Counted from the stretch's first letter, positions 1 to 8,045 are shown. The stretch is 22,027 nucleotides of DNA from Flavobacteriales bacterium UBA1694 (GCA_002319955.1 DCJS01000010.1:1-22027); one strand, 5' to 3'. The notes: generated by a model from the letters alone, not told the origin. Numbers and translations: made by a program.

Positions 1-157
1 AAGCCTTATTGCGCTTATTGGTTTGAATTTGGGCGGCAAAAAAAGTCGCTTCATAAATGAAACGACCTTGTGAAAATGAAAAAAATGATGTTCTTTTTTA
101 AGTTTGACTCTGGGGTCGATAGCTTAAAAAGTTAAAAAACTAAAATCACTAGGCCGG

Positions 158-201
158 GCCAGGATCAAACCCTGTATTTCTTTCGAACTGAACTACAAAG
201 C
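158..201 (-). other. Possible decayed rRNA or tRNA fragment
   Basis: Read on the minus strand, 158-173 gives AGGGTTTGATCCTGGC. This matches the universal start of bacterial 16S rRNA (AGRGTTTGATCCTGGC), but the similarity stops right after it (the next bases are CCGGCC). Just upstream on the same strand, near 186-201, is GCTTTGTAGTTCAGTT, which resembles a tRNA D-arm. No complete tRNA or rRNA can be folded or read here. It may be a scar of an RNA gene or simply chance. Confidence 0.25.
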
Positions 202-264
202 AACAAAACTTTTGATTGGAACCTTTTACAGAATTAAGTTAATAATTTATAGAATCTTACCCTT

Positions 265-759
265 TCACAGAAGGCACTGCATCAAATAGTCGTCCATGAC
301 GAACGAATTTCCGATTTCAAACACCCCCTGCCCATACACTGTAAATCCATTTCTTTCATAGGTAGATTTGGCACCGTTGTTTTTATTCACATTGAGAATA
401 ATGCGTGAATCACCTGAGTCGAGACTTTGCTTTTTTAAAAAACGCAGAGCCTCGCTTCCCACCCCTTTGCCCTGGGATTCTGGTAAAAGGTAAATACGGT
501 GGAGCTTGGTCGTTAGGGGCTCATAATGGTGCTCAAAACCTAGAAACCCTAGAGGTGCATCTAAAGAATCATAAAGTAGAACATAACGTGAGTTCGGTTC
601 TGAAAAGGACTTTTCCAGAGCGCGATCACTGTACATCTCATCAAGCATGTAATGGATCTGCTCCGCACTTAGAATAGACTTGTATGCCACTTTCCATGAG
701 CGCCTCGCAAGATCTTGAATCAAAGAAATATCCTTGGCATTTGCTTCTCTAAACTCCAT
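265..759 (-). CDS. GNAT-family N-acetyltransferase
   Basis: The 164-residue length is typical of a single GNAT domain, which transfers an acetyl group from acetyl-CoA to an amine. The acetyl-CoA pyrophosphate loop is visible as Q-G-K-G-V-G at residues 96-101 in LLPESQGKGVG. It is followed by the motif-B-like segment N-K-N-N...S-T-Y-E-R-N-G-F at about 124-139, the usual end of the fold. The substrate cannot be told from sequence; small-molecule, antibiotic and protein N-terminal acetylation are all possible. The gene starts 30 bp downstream of the dapA stop on the same strand, so the two are probably co-transcribed. I see no signal peptide, so the protein should be cytoplasmic. The family assignment is firm; the function is open. 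Confidence 0.9.
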   Translation of the reverse strand: MEFREANAKDISLIQDLARRSWKVAYKSILSAEQIHYMLDEMYSDRALEKSFSEPNSRYVLLYDSLDAPLGFLGFEHHYEPLTTKLHRIYLLPESQGKGVGSEALRFLKKQSLDSGDSRIILNVNKNNGAKSTYERNGFTVYGQGVFEIGNSFVMDDYLMQCLL

Positions 760-789
760 GAAACTAAACTTCCTTAATTTAGATTTAAC

Positions 790-1662
790 TTATAGCTTAG
801 CCATCTGTGCTCTGATTTTATCTTGAAGCCCCGCAGAGGCCTCCACGAGCGGAAGGCGAAGATAGTTTTTAATTAGGCCAAGTTCACTGAGTACTGTTTT
901 TATTCCACTCGGATTTCCTTCGGCGAAAATTAACCGTGTAAGTTCCACCAAGCTGTTATGGATTGAATAAGCTTCTTTCACATTTCCTTCAAAAGCGAGT
1001 TGCACCATGCTTGAAAATTGTTTTGGATACCCCTGTGCGATTACCGAAATAACGCCATTTCCACCCGCAAGAGTCACAGGCAGGGTGAATTCATCATCAC
1101 CTGAAACAAGATCAAAACCTTCTGGTTTTTGACGGATAATATCAAAGTATTGTAAAATATTCGGCGCGGCCTCTTTAATCATAATTAAATTCTTAAACTC
1201 CCTCGCTAATCGAAGCGTCGTATCCGCCTCGAGGTTCTGACCTGTGCGGCTAGGCACATTGTAAATGATGATTGGCTTGCCGGTTGAGGCTAAGGCTCTA
1301 TAGTGTTGGTAGAGCCCTTCTTGATTTGGTTTATTGTAATAAGGAGAAACCGAAAGCACAGCCGAAAAAGCCGATAAATCAGTCTGCTCTATGGCGTATT
1401 TTACCTCCATCGTATTGTTCCCTCCGATGCCTAGCACCAGGGGTAAGCGCCCCGCGTTGGTCGCCACAATATGCTCAATAACGGTCTTCTTTTCCTGCTC
1501 TGAAAGTGTGGCTGCCTCTGCCGTGGTACCAAGAACTACAAGGTAATTAACGCCGTGCTCTATATTGTATTCGATCAGTCTGCTGAGAGACTCTAAATCT
1601 ACTGATAAATCCTCATTGAAAGGCGTGACAAGGGCCACACCTACCCCTTTTAATTTGCTCAT
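790..1662 (-). CDS. dapA: 4-hydroxy-tetrahydrodipicolinate synthase
   Basis: This enzyme condenses pyruvate with aspartate semialdehyde, the first committed step of the diaminopimelate/lysine pathway, in the cytoplasm. The 290 residues match the family's usual length for a TIM-barrel class I aldolase. Visible active-site elements are the T46-T47 pair in LGTTAEA, Y108/Y109 in SPYYNKP, Y134 in IIIYNVPSRTG, R139, and the Schiff-base lysine K163 in MIKEAAPN. The loop reads GTTAE instead of the common GTTGE, a mild variation that leaves the threonines in place. The gene lies upstream of the GNAT gene and diverges from the 5'-nucleotidase pair. A -7 element sits about 20 bp before the start. N-acetylneuraminate lyase shares the fold, but the motifs fit DapA better. 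Confidence 0.95.
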   Translation of the reverse strand: MSKLKGVGVALVTPFNEDLSVDLESLSRLIEYNIEHGVNYLVVLGTTAEAATLSEQEKKTVIEHIVATNAGRLPLVLGIGGNNTMEVKYAIEQTDLSAFSAVLSVSPYYNKPNQEGLYQHYRALASTGKPIIIYNVPSRTGQNLEADTTLRLAREFKNLIMIKEAAPNILQYFDIIRQKPEGFDLVSGDDEFTLPVTLAGGNGVISVIAQGYPKQFSSMVQLAFEGNVKEAYSIHNSLVELTRLIFAEGNPSGIKTVLSELGLIKNYLRLPLVEASAGLQDKIRAQMAKL

Positions 1663-1682
1663 TGCTCTTTTGGTTTAGAAGT

Positions 1683-1690
1683 CAAATTTA
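1683..1690 (-). promoter_or_regulatory. Putative -7 promoter element for dapA
   Basis: The minus strand reads TAAATTTG, fitting the Bacteroidota -7 consensus TAnnTTTG, about 20 bp before the dapA start. No convincing -33 TTG is seen at the expected distance, so the call rests on the -7 box alone. Confidence 0.4.
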
Positions 1691-1720
1691 GGAATTATTC
1701 AGCAAAGAAATACGAATTTA

Positions 1721-1752
1721 TTCGAAGGACTCTTCAACATTAGTTATCTTTG
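1721..1752 (+). promoter_or_regulatory. Putative promoter for the 5'-nucleotidase gene pair
   Basis: TATCTTTG at 1745-1752 fits the -7 consensus TAnnTTTG. TTCG at 1721-1724, exactly 20 nt before it, is one base off the -33 TTTG. The expected transcript start would be about 10 bp before the ATG at 1770, giving a short leader. The element lies in the divergent region shared with dapA. Confidence 0.5.
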
Positions 1753-1769
1753 CGTAAAGCCAAACGCTT

Positions 1770-2528
1770 ATGAAAAACAAATTCTGGTATTTTTTTCTGC
1801 TCCCCTTATTTTTTGTCAATTGTTCCAGTTCACTGGTCTTAAGTGACATTGATACCGAGGACAATATTGCTATTACAGAGACCCTTGCGAGTGACTCTGG
1901 AATGGTGCGTTTCATTAGCCCTTTCAAAGCCACCCTCGAGCAACAAATGAATGCAAAGATTGGCCATACTCAAATAGAACTAACGAAATCCGGAGATAAC
2001 AGTACCCTGGGTAATTTATTTGCGGACTACACCCTTATTGGGGCGAAAAAATGGGCGAAATCTCAAGGAATTGAAATTGATGCGGCCGTGATTAATATCG
2101 GCGGGCTTCGAACAAGCATCGGAAAAGGCGATGTTCTTCTTAAGCACGTCTTTGAGGTAATGCCATTCGAAAATGAACTTGTAGTCGTGAAAATGAGTTC
2201 AAAAGCGATGGAGGATCTCTTTAAGTACTATGCGAGCACCCTAAAAAACAATCCAGTAGCGAATTTGCGTATTGAGACCCTAAACTCTAATCTGGTCAAA
2301 ACAGAGATTGCAGGAAAGCCCCTAGAGCCAAATAAAACCTACTATATTGCCACGTCGGATTATCTGGCTTTTGGTGGCGATAACATGAATTTCTTTTTAG
2401 AAGGGCAGACCCTTCTCACTGGAATAAAACTTCGTGACCTCTACATTGAGCTTATAAAGGAAACACCTGAAATAACAGCCCCAACCGATCTTCGTTTGAT
2501 TTTTAACCCAAAGAAAACCCAGGACTGA
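1770..2528 (+). CDS. 5'-nucleotidase C-terminal-domain lipoprotein
   Basis: This encodes only the C-terminal, substrate-binding half of a UshA-type 5'-nucleotidase (5_nucleotid_C family). The N-terminus is a short lipoprotein signal ending in FFVNC, so C18 is the likely lipidated residue and the protein should be anchored in a cell-envelope membrane. Family hallmarks are GNLFADYT (like the usual N-x-x-A-D segment), INIGGLRTSI (like N-G-G-x-R) and YIATSDYLAFGGDN near the end. The catalytic half is the next gene; the stop TGA and its ATG share one base, which points to translational coupling. The two chains probably assemble into one enzyme that hydrolyses nucleotides or related phosphoesters outside the cytoplasm. 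Domain identity is strong; the substrate is not known. Confidence 0.88.
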   Translation: MKNKFWYFFLLPLFFVNCSSSLVLSDIDTEDNIAITETLASDSGMVRFISPFKATLEQQMNAKIGHTQIELTKSGDNSTLGNLFADYTLIGAKKWAKSQGIEIDAAVINIGGLRTSIGKGDVLLKHVFEVMPFENELVVVKMSSKAMEDLFKYYASTLKNNPVANLRIETLNSNLVKTEIAGKPLEPNKTYYIATSDYLAFGGDNMNFFLEGQTLLTGIKLRDLYIELIKETPEITAPTDLRLIFNPKKTQD

Positions 2529-3484
2529 TGCAAAGAAAAGAATTTCTAAAATTGACGGGCAAAGCAGCCCTTACTCTAAGCATAGCGCCCCAAATTCTAA
2601 GGGCACAGAGTCCCCTTAGCCTACTTGGCACCTCGAAAAATCGCCTGACTATATTACACACCAACGATCAGCATTCTCGAATAGAACCGTTTGATCACAC
2701 TGGTGGACGTAATGCGGGGAAAGGTGGATTTGCACGGCGCGCTGCACTAATTGAAAAAATTCGCAGCCAAGAGCCTCAGGTTCTGCTTTTAGATTCTGGC
2801 GATATTTTCCAAGGCACGCCGTACTTCAATCTCTTTGGAGGTGAACTTGAGTTTAAACTCATGTCCATGATGAAATACGACGCCTCCACCATGGGAAACC
2901 ACGATTTCGACAACGGCCTTGAAGGGTTCCTCAAGGTCCAGCCCCACGCTAAATTTCCGTTTCTATGTAGCAATTACGATTTTAGTGATACGCTGTTAGA
3001 AGGCAGAACAGAACCTTACAGAGTTTTTAATAAGGGCGGAATAAAAATAGGGGTCTTTGGTCTTGGAATTAAACTTGAGGGTCTTGTTGGTAAAAAACAG
3101 TACCAAGAAACCAAATATTTAGATCCCATTGAAATCGCAAACCATTACAGCACCTTTTTAAGACTAGTGAAAAACTGTGATTTAGTAGTATGCCTATCCC
3201 ATCTGGGCTACGAATATAAAGGCGAGACGAAAATTTCAGATGTGGTTTTAGCACAAAAGACGCGTGGTATCGATCTTATTTTAGGCGGCCATACGCACAC
3301 ATTTTTAGATGAACCTAAAACGTTTTTAAACAGTGAACACAAAGAGGTCCTTGTGAATCAAGTTGGATTCGCTGGCTTAATGCTTGGACGCATAGATTTT
3401 GAATTCGATCAAAAGAAATCAATTAAATCCATTTCCTATTCGTCTTTACCTATCGATAAACAAGCGGACAAATTATTAGCCTAG
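2528..3484 (+). CDS. Metallophosphatase, 5'-nucleotidase catalytic domain, exported
   Basis: The 318 residues form the N-terminal calcineurin-like phosphoesterase domain of the 5'-nucleotidase family, a two-metal hydrolase. Metal-binding motifs are clear: D47 and H49 in LHTNDQH, D92 in LLDSGD, N124-H125 in TMGNHDFD, H225 in CLSHLG, and H255/H257 in LGGHTHTF. The first 27 residues (M-Q-R-K-E-F-L-K, a hydrophobic stretch, then RAQ) look like an export signal. The R-K-x-F-L-K pattern resembles a Tat signal but lacks the canonical twin arginine. The usual C-terminal domain is missing because the preceding overlapping gene encodes it. Two-gene versions of this enzyme are, to my knowledge, common in Bacteroidota, so this is probably not a broken gene. 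Confidence 0.9.
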   Translation: MQRKEFLKLTGKAALTLSIAPQILRAQSPLSLLGTSKNRLTILHTNDQHSRIEPFDHTGGRNAGKGGFARRAALIEKIRSQEPQVLLLDSGDIFQGTPYFNLFGGELEFKLMSMMKYDASTMGNHDFDNGLEGFLKVQPHAKFPFLCSNYDFSDTLLEGRTEPYRVFNKGGIKIGVFGLGIKLEGLVGKKQYQETKYLDPIEIANHYSTFLRLVKNCDLVVCLSHLGYEYKGETKISDVVLAQKTRGIDLILGGHTHTFLDEPKTFLNSEHKEVLVNQVGFAGLMLGRIDFEFDQKKSIKSISYSSLPIDKQADKLLA

Positions 3485-3549
3485 GCCCTGGTGGTCTCGG
3501 TAAAAAACACCGTGGTGGCCCACAAAAACTACCCTATTGAACTAAGCCC

Positions 3550-4236
3550 ATGCAAACAGAAAAGGGTTTTATACTCTCGTATCTTAAATATTCAGACCGT
3601 GACGCTATTTTGCATGTGTTTGGACAGGAGCATGGCTACCAAAGTTTTTATTTAAGCGGTGTCTTTACCCCTCGCAGTAAATGGAAAGCCTATCTAATGC
3701 CGCTCAAAGAAGTCCAGTTAAATTTACTTCAATCAAAATCCTCCTCAGCACTTAAGCGTTTAGCTTCAATTGAAGCGCTCGATTCAACCGATTGGAGCGA
3801 GAATATAAAAGCCTCTAGCGTCGTGTTCTTTGTAGCCGATTTCCTGAGTCAAGTGCTTCGAGAAGAATCTAAAAACCTTTCGCTCTATGGTGAAATTTCA
3901 AGTTTTAGCCATGAATTGCAAAAGGGAAATTTCCAAAGCCATTTGATTTTTATTTCGCGGTTACTGGAAATTCAAGGTTTATATCCCCTTGTCAGTAACC
4001 AGCCCTATTTGAATCCTGAATCTGGTGAATTCACCCTAAGACAATCACACCATCTTTTTAATTCTGAAATATCTGAACTTTACCGCCAAATTCTCGCAAA
4101 CCCCCAGCCTTATGAGGTAAGAATTCCACCCATTAGGCGAGCAGCGTTTCTTGAATCGTTAATTGTCTATTACCAGTACCACCTGGCCAATTTTAAAGCC
4201 CCACGTTCTCTTGCGGTCGTGAAGCAGTTGTTTTAG
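3550..4236 (+). CDS. recO: DNA repair protein RecO
   Basis: RecO works with RecR to load RecA onto SSB-coated DNA in recombinational repair. The 228 residues start with the typical OB-fold opening (EKGFILSYLKYSDRDAIL...V-F-G-x-x-H-G). A helical C-terminal half follows, with the conserved segments SRLLEIQGLYPL and R-R-x-x-F-L-E-S-L-I-x-Y-Y-x-Y-H. The length is slightly short for the family, as is usual in Bacteroidota. No zinc-binding cysteines are present; these are missing in many family members. It lies 65 bp after the metallophosphatase on the same strand and converges on the DUF1684 gene. I see no clear promoter of its own, so it may be read through from upstream. Confidence 0.9.
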   Translation: MQTEKGFILSYLKYSDRDAILHVFGQEHGYQSFYLSGVFTPRSKWKAYLMPLKEVQLNLLQSKSSSALKRLASIEALDSTDWSENIKASSVVFFVADFLSQVLREESKNLSLYGEISSFSHELQKGNFQSHLIFISRLLEIQGLYPLVSNQPYLNPESGEFTLRQSHHLFNSEISELYRQILANPQPYEVRIPPIRRAAFLESLIVYYQYHLANFKAPRSLAVVKQLF

Positions 4237-4277
4237 CCAGTTCAATTTCGTGCGCTAAAATGCCTCGCAATTAGGCT

Positions 4278-4901
4278 TTAAAAATAGACTGCCTCATACA
4301 TCACCCCTGCTTTAATAGGAATCGAGAGGCTGTTTTGCTCTGGAACAATTGGACAGCTGTAATCATAGGCATTGTAAGCACAGTAAGGATGATAGCTTTT
4401 ATTGAAATCAATAATTAGGGTATTTGAATTCCCACTTGGAATTCGAAGATCAAGGTATTTGCCTCCTCCATACGTCGACTCGTTATTGGTTGCATCTTTA
4501 AACGGTAAAAAGAGGTAATCTTTGTACTCTGGCTGCTTTAAAAGATCCATACTTTGATACAGCGTTAATTCGTGAGGCCTGCCTTCAATTTCAAATTGCG
4601 CCCTCGCGTAGGGACGGTAGACTTTTACTTTGCCTGAAGAGGTTGGGATTTCAAGTAATTCAGCCCCTTTTAGTTTTACGAGCTTGGCACTCACGCGGTA
4701 CTTTAAATCGATTGGGAAAAAGGGGTGCGATTTGAACTTCAAAAAATTCTCTTCTCGTAGTGGCGTTGTACTTTTATCCAAATACTCTGCATTGAGATTG
4801 GCTTGGAATGCCAAAATCTCCTCCGTAGGAGCTTTTTGGAAACTCTGGCTCGTACAGCTAAAAAACAATACGGCAATACTAAATAATAAAACTAGTCTCA
4901 T
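4278..4901 (-). CDS. DUF1684 lipoprotein
   Basis: A 207-residue member of the DUF1684 family, whose function is unknown to me. The N-terminus is a lipoprotein signal with lipobox LFFSC, so C16 is probably lipidated. Family signatures lie in the C-terminal half: YGGGKYLDLR, then IIDFNKSYHPYCAY, then YSCPIVPEQNSL and IPIKAGV. The two cysteines in the YCAYNAYDYSCP stretch could form a disulphide in the envelope. The start overlaps the end of the 137-residue upstream gene by four bases (ATGA), which implies translational coupling and places the gene last in the mqo transcription unit. Confidence 0.88.
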   Translation of the reverse strand: MRLVLLFSIAVLFFSCTSQSFQKAPTEEILAFQANLNAEYLDKSTTPLREENFLKFKSHPFFPIDLKYRVSAKLVKLKGAELLEIPTSSGKVKVYRPYARAQFEIEGRPHELTLYQSMDLLKQPEYKDYLFLPFKDATNNESTYGGGKYLDLRIPSGNSNTLIIDFNKSYHPYCAYNAYDYSCPIVPEQNSLSIPIKAGVMYEAVYF

Positions 4902-5311
4902 AAATCTTGTAATTCAACGCGGTACACATCCGAAGCGTTGCGTTCTATATTCGGAATATCAAATCCCCCACTCTGAGGAATTAATTCTTTGAAATCAAAT
5001 TTCTCACAAGTTTTGCTAAGTCCTGAAAAAAATAAAGTAAACTCATACTTCACAAAAGGGGGAATCTCGGTCCATTCAGGATAGAGACTAATGTTCTGCG
5101 CATGAATAAGCTTACTTCGATTCTGGGAGCCGTGCTCAATTAAAAAGCTCGACTTCCAGATACGGATCAAACTGCCAAAGAAAGTGGGATTTAAATAACG
5201 CACGTGCAAAATCACTTGCTGTTGTTCAAATAGCTCTTCTTTCAAAGAGGCCAGCAAATCGGACTCAATGGTTGGTTTTTCAATTATTGGGTTCACCACA
5301 CTGGTCATCAT
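4898..5311 (-). CDS. Hypothetical protein between mqo and the DUF1684 gene
   Basis: I do not recognise this 137-residue protein. It has no signal peptide or membrane segment and is likely cytoplasmic. The first 30 residues are charged and possibly helical (IESDLLASLKEELFEQQQ). The middle is rich in beta-prone and aromatic residues (VILHVRYLNPTFFGSLIRIW, then KYEFTLFFSGL). It is probably a real gene, because it overlaps its neighbours precisely: its ATG shares one base with the mqo stop (TAATG), and its stop overlaps the next start by four bases. A second in-frame ATG one codon later is an equally possible start. The context suggests joint expression with malate:quinone oxidoreductase but does not give a role. 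Confidence 0.75.
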   Translation of the reverse strand: MMTSVVNPIIEKPTIESDLLASLKEELFEQQQVILHVRYLNPTFFGSLIRIWKSSFLIEHGSQNRSKLIHAQNISLYPEWTEIPPFVKYEFTLFFSGLSKTCEKFDFKELIPQSGGFDIPNIERNASDVYRVELQDL

Positions 5312-6810
5312 TAATAATCTAACTCAAGTTTTTCCTTCGTGAATGCCCTGACCTCTTTTAAGAGTTCTGTATTTTCTGACAAAGGATGCGTATAGGAGGG
5401 AAGCATCTCTTTAAGCTTCTCTTTCCAAGGGCCATTTACTTTCTCAGGAAAACATTTCTCTAAGACATTGAGCATGGCCTGTACGGAGGTTGAGGCGCCT
5501 GGTGAGGCACCCAGTAAGGAAGCAATGGTCCCACTTTTATTCACAACGACTTCAGTTCCAAATTCTAATTTTCCGCCTTGCTCATCGTCCTTCTTAATGA
5601 TTTGGACCCTCTGGCCAGCAATTTTAACTTCCCAATCCTCTGGCTTTGCCTCCTTTATAAAGTCTCTAAGGTGCTCCATACGCTGAGCCTTAGTCATCGC
5701 AACTTGTTGAATTAGATATTTGGTTAGGGGCAGATTATGCCACCAAGCCCCAAAGAGTGAGCGGATATTTTTAAAATTAATACTTTCAGGCAAATCTAAA
5801 TAGCTGCCCTCTTTCAAAAACTTGGTCGAAAATCCAGCAAATGGACCAAAAAGTAGGGCCTCGTTGCCGTCAATCAGCCTTAGGTCTAAATGGGGCACCG
5901 ACATTGGTGGCGCATCCACCGAGGCCAAGGTATAAACCTTCGCTTTATGCTGTTTTATCAACGCCTCATTATGACTTACGAGCCACTCACCTGAAACAGG
6001 AAAGCCCCCATACCCTTCGCTTTCTTTAATATCTGAACTCTCCAGCAGCGGTAGGGCGTAGCCTCCTGCCCCGATAAATACAAAATCGGCCTCAAGTTCA
6101 TGTTTTTGGTTTTCCATTCGGTCCTTAACTTGGAGGCGCCAGCGGTGATTTTCAAGTGGATTTATATCCTTAACCTCATGGTAAAGAAACACCTCAACGT
6201 TGGAATCTTGGATTAAAAATTGACCCATTTTTCGGGTAAGGGATCCGAAATTAACGTCTGTCCCTAGATCCATGCGGGTGGCCGCAAGGGATTCTTCGGG
6301 TTCGCGGTTTGCCATAATCAAAGGAATCCACTCTTTTAGCTGCGCATGGCTTGTACTGAACTTCATGCGCTCAAAAAGCGGTGATTCCACCATGGCCTCA
6401 TGGCGTTTTCTTAAAAATTCAACATCCTGTGCCCCAAACACTAAGCTCATGTGCGGACAGGAATTAATAAATTGTTTTGGATCAGAAATATAACCTTTGG
6501 CAATCAAATAGGACCAAAATTGTTTTGAAATCTCAAACTGCTCTGCAATGGAAATGGCTTTTGTAATGTTTACATGGCCATTTGAATCTATAGGCGTATA
6601 ATTAAGTTCACAGAAGGCTGAATGGCCAGTGCCGGCATTATTCCAGGCCGCCGAACTTTCTTTAGCGAAACGTCCAAGACGTTCGAAAATAGCTATATTT
6701 AATTGGGGTTCTAGTTCGTGCACGAGTGCCGCAAGGGTCGTACTCATGATACCACCTCCAATCAGGACGATGTCGTACCTTTTTTTTGGCGTCTTTGAAA
6801 ATGACTTCAT
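5311..6810 (-). CDS. mqo: Malate:quinone oxidoreductase
   Basis: Mqo is an FAD-dependent, membrane-associated enzyme that oxidises malate to oxaloacetate and passes the electrons to the quinone pool, replacing or backing up soluble malate dehydrogenase in the TCA cycle. The 499 residues match the family's length. The FAD-binding dinucleotide fold is at the N-terminus (Y-D-I-V-L-I-G-G-G-I-M-S, residues 12-23). The family-typical stretches WNNAGTGHSAFCELNYTP, FVFIGAGGYALPLL, GFPVSGEWL and LFGPFAGFSTKFL follow, and LLGASPGASTSVQAML closes the FAD site near the C-terminus. It is first in a coupled set of three genes. A 13-bp perfect palindrome (TACGAATTTCGTA) lies 25 bp upstream. Confidence 0.95.
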   Translation of the reverse strand: MKSFSKTPKKRYDIVLIGGGIMSTTLAALVHELEPQLNIAIFERLGRFAKESSAAWNNAGTGHSAFCELNYTPIDSNGHVNITKAISIAEQFEISKQFWSYLIAKGYISDPKQFINSCPHMSLVFGAQDVEFLRKRHEAMVESPLFERMKFSTSHAQLKEWIPLIMANREPEESLAATRMDLGTDVNFGSLTRKMGQFLIQDSNVEVFLYHEVKDINPLENHRWRLQVKDRMENQKHELEADFVFIGAGGYALPLLESSDIKESEGYGGFPVSGEWLVSHNEALIKQHKAKVYTLASVDAPPMSVPHLDLRLIDGNEALLFGPFAGFSTKFLKEGSYLDLPESINFKNIRSLFGAWWHNLPLTKYLIQQVAMTKAQRMEHLRDFIKEAKPEDWEVKIAGQRVQIIKKDDEQGGKLEFGTEVVVNKSGTIASLLGASPGASTSVQAMLNVLEKCFPEKVNGPWKEKLKEMLPSYTHPLSENTELLKEVRAFTKEKLELDY

Positions 6811-6834
6811 TGTGGTTTTTTAAAGTTAAATCTC

Positions 6835-6847
6835 TACGAATTTCGTA
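6835..6847. promoter_or_regulatory. Perfect 13-bp palindrome upstream of mqo
   Basis: TACGAA-T-TTCGTA is an uninterrupted inverted repeat 25 bp before the mqo start, in the 114-bp gap after gpsA. Its position suits an operator. No TAnnTTTG box is visible beside it, and no regulator can be named. Confidence 0.3.
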
Positions 6848-6924
6848 AAAAGATTTTAAATACCTCGTGAAACCTCGGCCAACTTCGTGGGGATCGTCGT
6901 GAACGCTTGGAGAGAAAGCCTAGA

Positions 6925-7980
6925 TTAAGTAAGTAAAGCTGTTAACTTTTTAATTTGATTTTCCGCGCTCTTGCCTTCGTAAAGGATGTTGTAAATCGTG
7001 TCGATGATTGGCGTATTAATCTGCTTTTGCTTGGCCGTGGCATAGATCGAATTCGCCGCGTAGTAGCCCTCTGCCACCATTTGCATGGATTGGATGGCCG
7101 ACTTCACGGTATAGCCCTTTCCAATTAGGTTGCCCAAATTTCGGTTTCTTGAGAATAAGGAATAAGCGGTTACTAATAAGTCGCCTAAATACGCGCTTTC
7201 ATTCACGTCTCTTGGAACCTCATACACCGCTTCTAAAAACACTTCCATTTCTCGAATGGCATTGGAAACAAACACGGCCGTAAAGTTATCTCCATACCCA
7301 AGGCCGCTGGCGATACCAGCGCCAATAGCATAGACGTTCTTTAGTATGGCACTGTACTCGTTTCCTAGTATATCCGTGGAATGATTCACCTTGATAAAAC
7401 GTGAAACAAATAAATTGTCTAATGTTTCAGCATTAGTTGGCTCCACGGTGGCTATCGTAAGGTACGATAGGCGCTCCATACCCACTTCTTCCGCGTGGCA
7501 TGGGCCTGCAATAACCGCTTGGTTTCTAAATCCGATGTCAAAATTATCTCTTAGATAATGGGCTACAATGTCGTTATGCTCCGGAACAATTCCTTTAATG
7601 GCAGAGACAAACAGCTTATCCTTATAGCCGCATTTTAGAGTCTCCAGGGCAGGCGCTAAATAAATAGAGGGCGTGGCAAGAATAATAACATCGCACTGCG
7701 AAACAAGCTCGTTAAGATCCGTGGTGACTTTTAGGTGTTTGGTATTAAAACTAACGGAAGTAAGGTACGAGGGGTTATGCCCGCGCTGCTCTATAGCACC
7801 TTTCACATAGTCATTTCGCACGCACCAATGAATTTCGTTGCAATTCTCAGACAACATTTTAACAATTGCCGTTCCAAAACTTCCACTGCCTAAAACACCC
7901 ACGGTGCAGCCCTGCACATTTGCTTTCACTGCAGCTGCAGACTTCTTATCCTTTGTGTCCTTAATCATCCCTTTTGCCAT
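6925..7980 (-). CDS. gpsA: NAD(P)-dependent glycerol-3-phosphate dehydrogenase
   Basis: GpsA reduces dihydroxyacetone phosphate to sn-glycerol 3-phosphate, the backbone for phospholipids, in the cytoplasm. The protein is 351 residues, slightly longer than usual because of a lysine- and alanine-rich leader of about 24 residues. The dinucleotide-binding motif GSGSFGTA follows at 31-38. Other family motifs are K129 in SAIKGI, IAGPCHAEEV at about 157-166, the catalytic-lysine segment SAILKNVYAIGAGIA (K214), and YGDNFTA. The long leader could mean that the true start is M5 or later, but the upstream promoter spacing fits the annotated ATG. It lies upstream of mqo on the same strand, 114 bp apart. 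Confidence 0.94.
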   Translation of the reverse strand: MAKGMIKDTKDKKSAAAVKANVQGCTVGVLGSGSFGTAIVKMLSENCNEIHWCVRNDYVKGAIEQRGHNPSYLTSVSFNTKHLKVTTDLNELVSQCDVIILATPSIYLAPALETLKCGYKDKLFVSAIKGIVPEHNDIVAHYLRDNFDIGFRNQAVIAGPCHAEEVGMERLSYLTIATVEPTNAETLDNLFVSRFIKVNHSTDILGNEYSAILKNVYAIGAGIASGLGYGDNFTAVFVSNAIREMEVFLEAVYEVPRDVNESAYLGDLLVTAYSLFSRNRNLGNLIGKGYTVKSAIQSMQMVAEGYYAANSIYATAKQKQINTPIIDTIYNILYEGKSAENQIKKLTALLT

Positions 7981-8014
7981 GTTAAAAAATTGTGTTTTTC
8001 TACTGGTTACAGAA

Positions 8015-8045
8015 CAAAGGTATTAAAATAATAATCCTGCCGCAA
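8015..8045 (-). promoter_or_regulatory. Promoter of gpsA
   Basis: On the minus strand, TTG (8045-8043) is followed after exactly 20 nt by TACCTTTG (8022-8015). This matches the Bacteroidota promoter pattern TTG-N17-23-TAnnTTTG. The expected transcript start is about 27 bp before the gpsA ATG. It is the best-formed housekeeping-type promoter in the window. Confidence 0.65.

Noticed and set aside
1..73. Possible 3' end of an upstream plus-strand gene: a frame open to TGA at 71-73 reads SLIALIGLNLGGKKSRF and more
   Set aside because: Another frame is also open to a stop at 58-60 with equally plausible residues. The piece is too short to decide and no family is recognisable.
4262..4280. Terminator between recO and the DUF1684 gene (GCCT...AGGC followed by TTT)
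   Set aside because: The stem has only four base pairs and a weak T-run.
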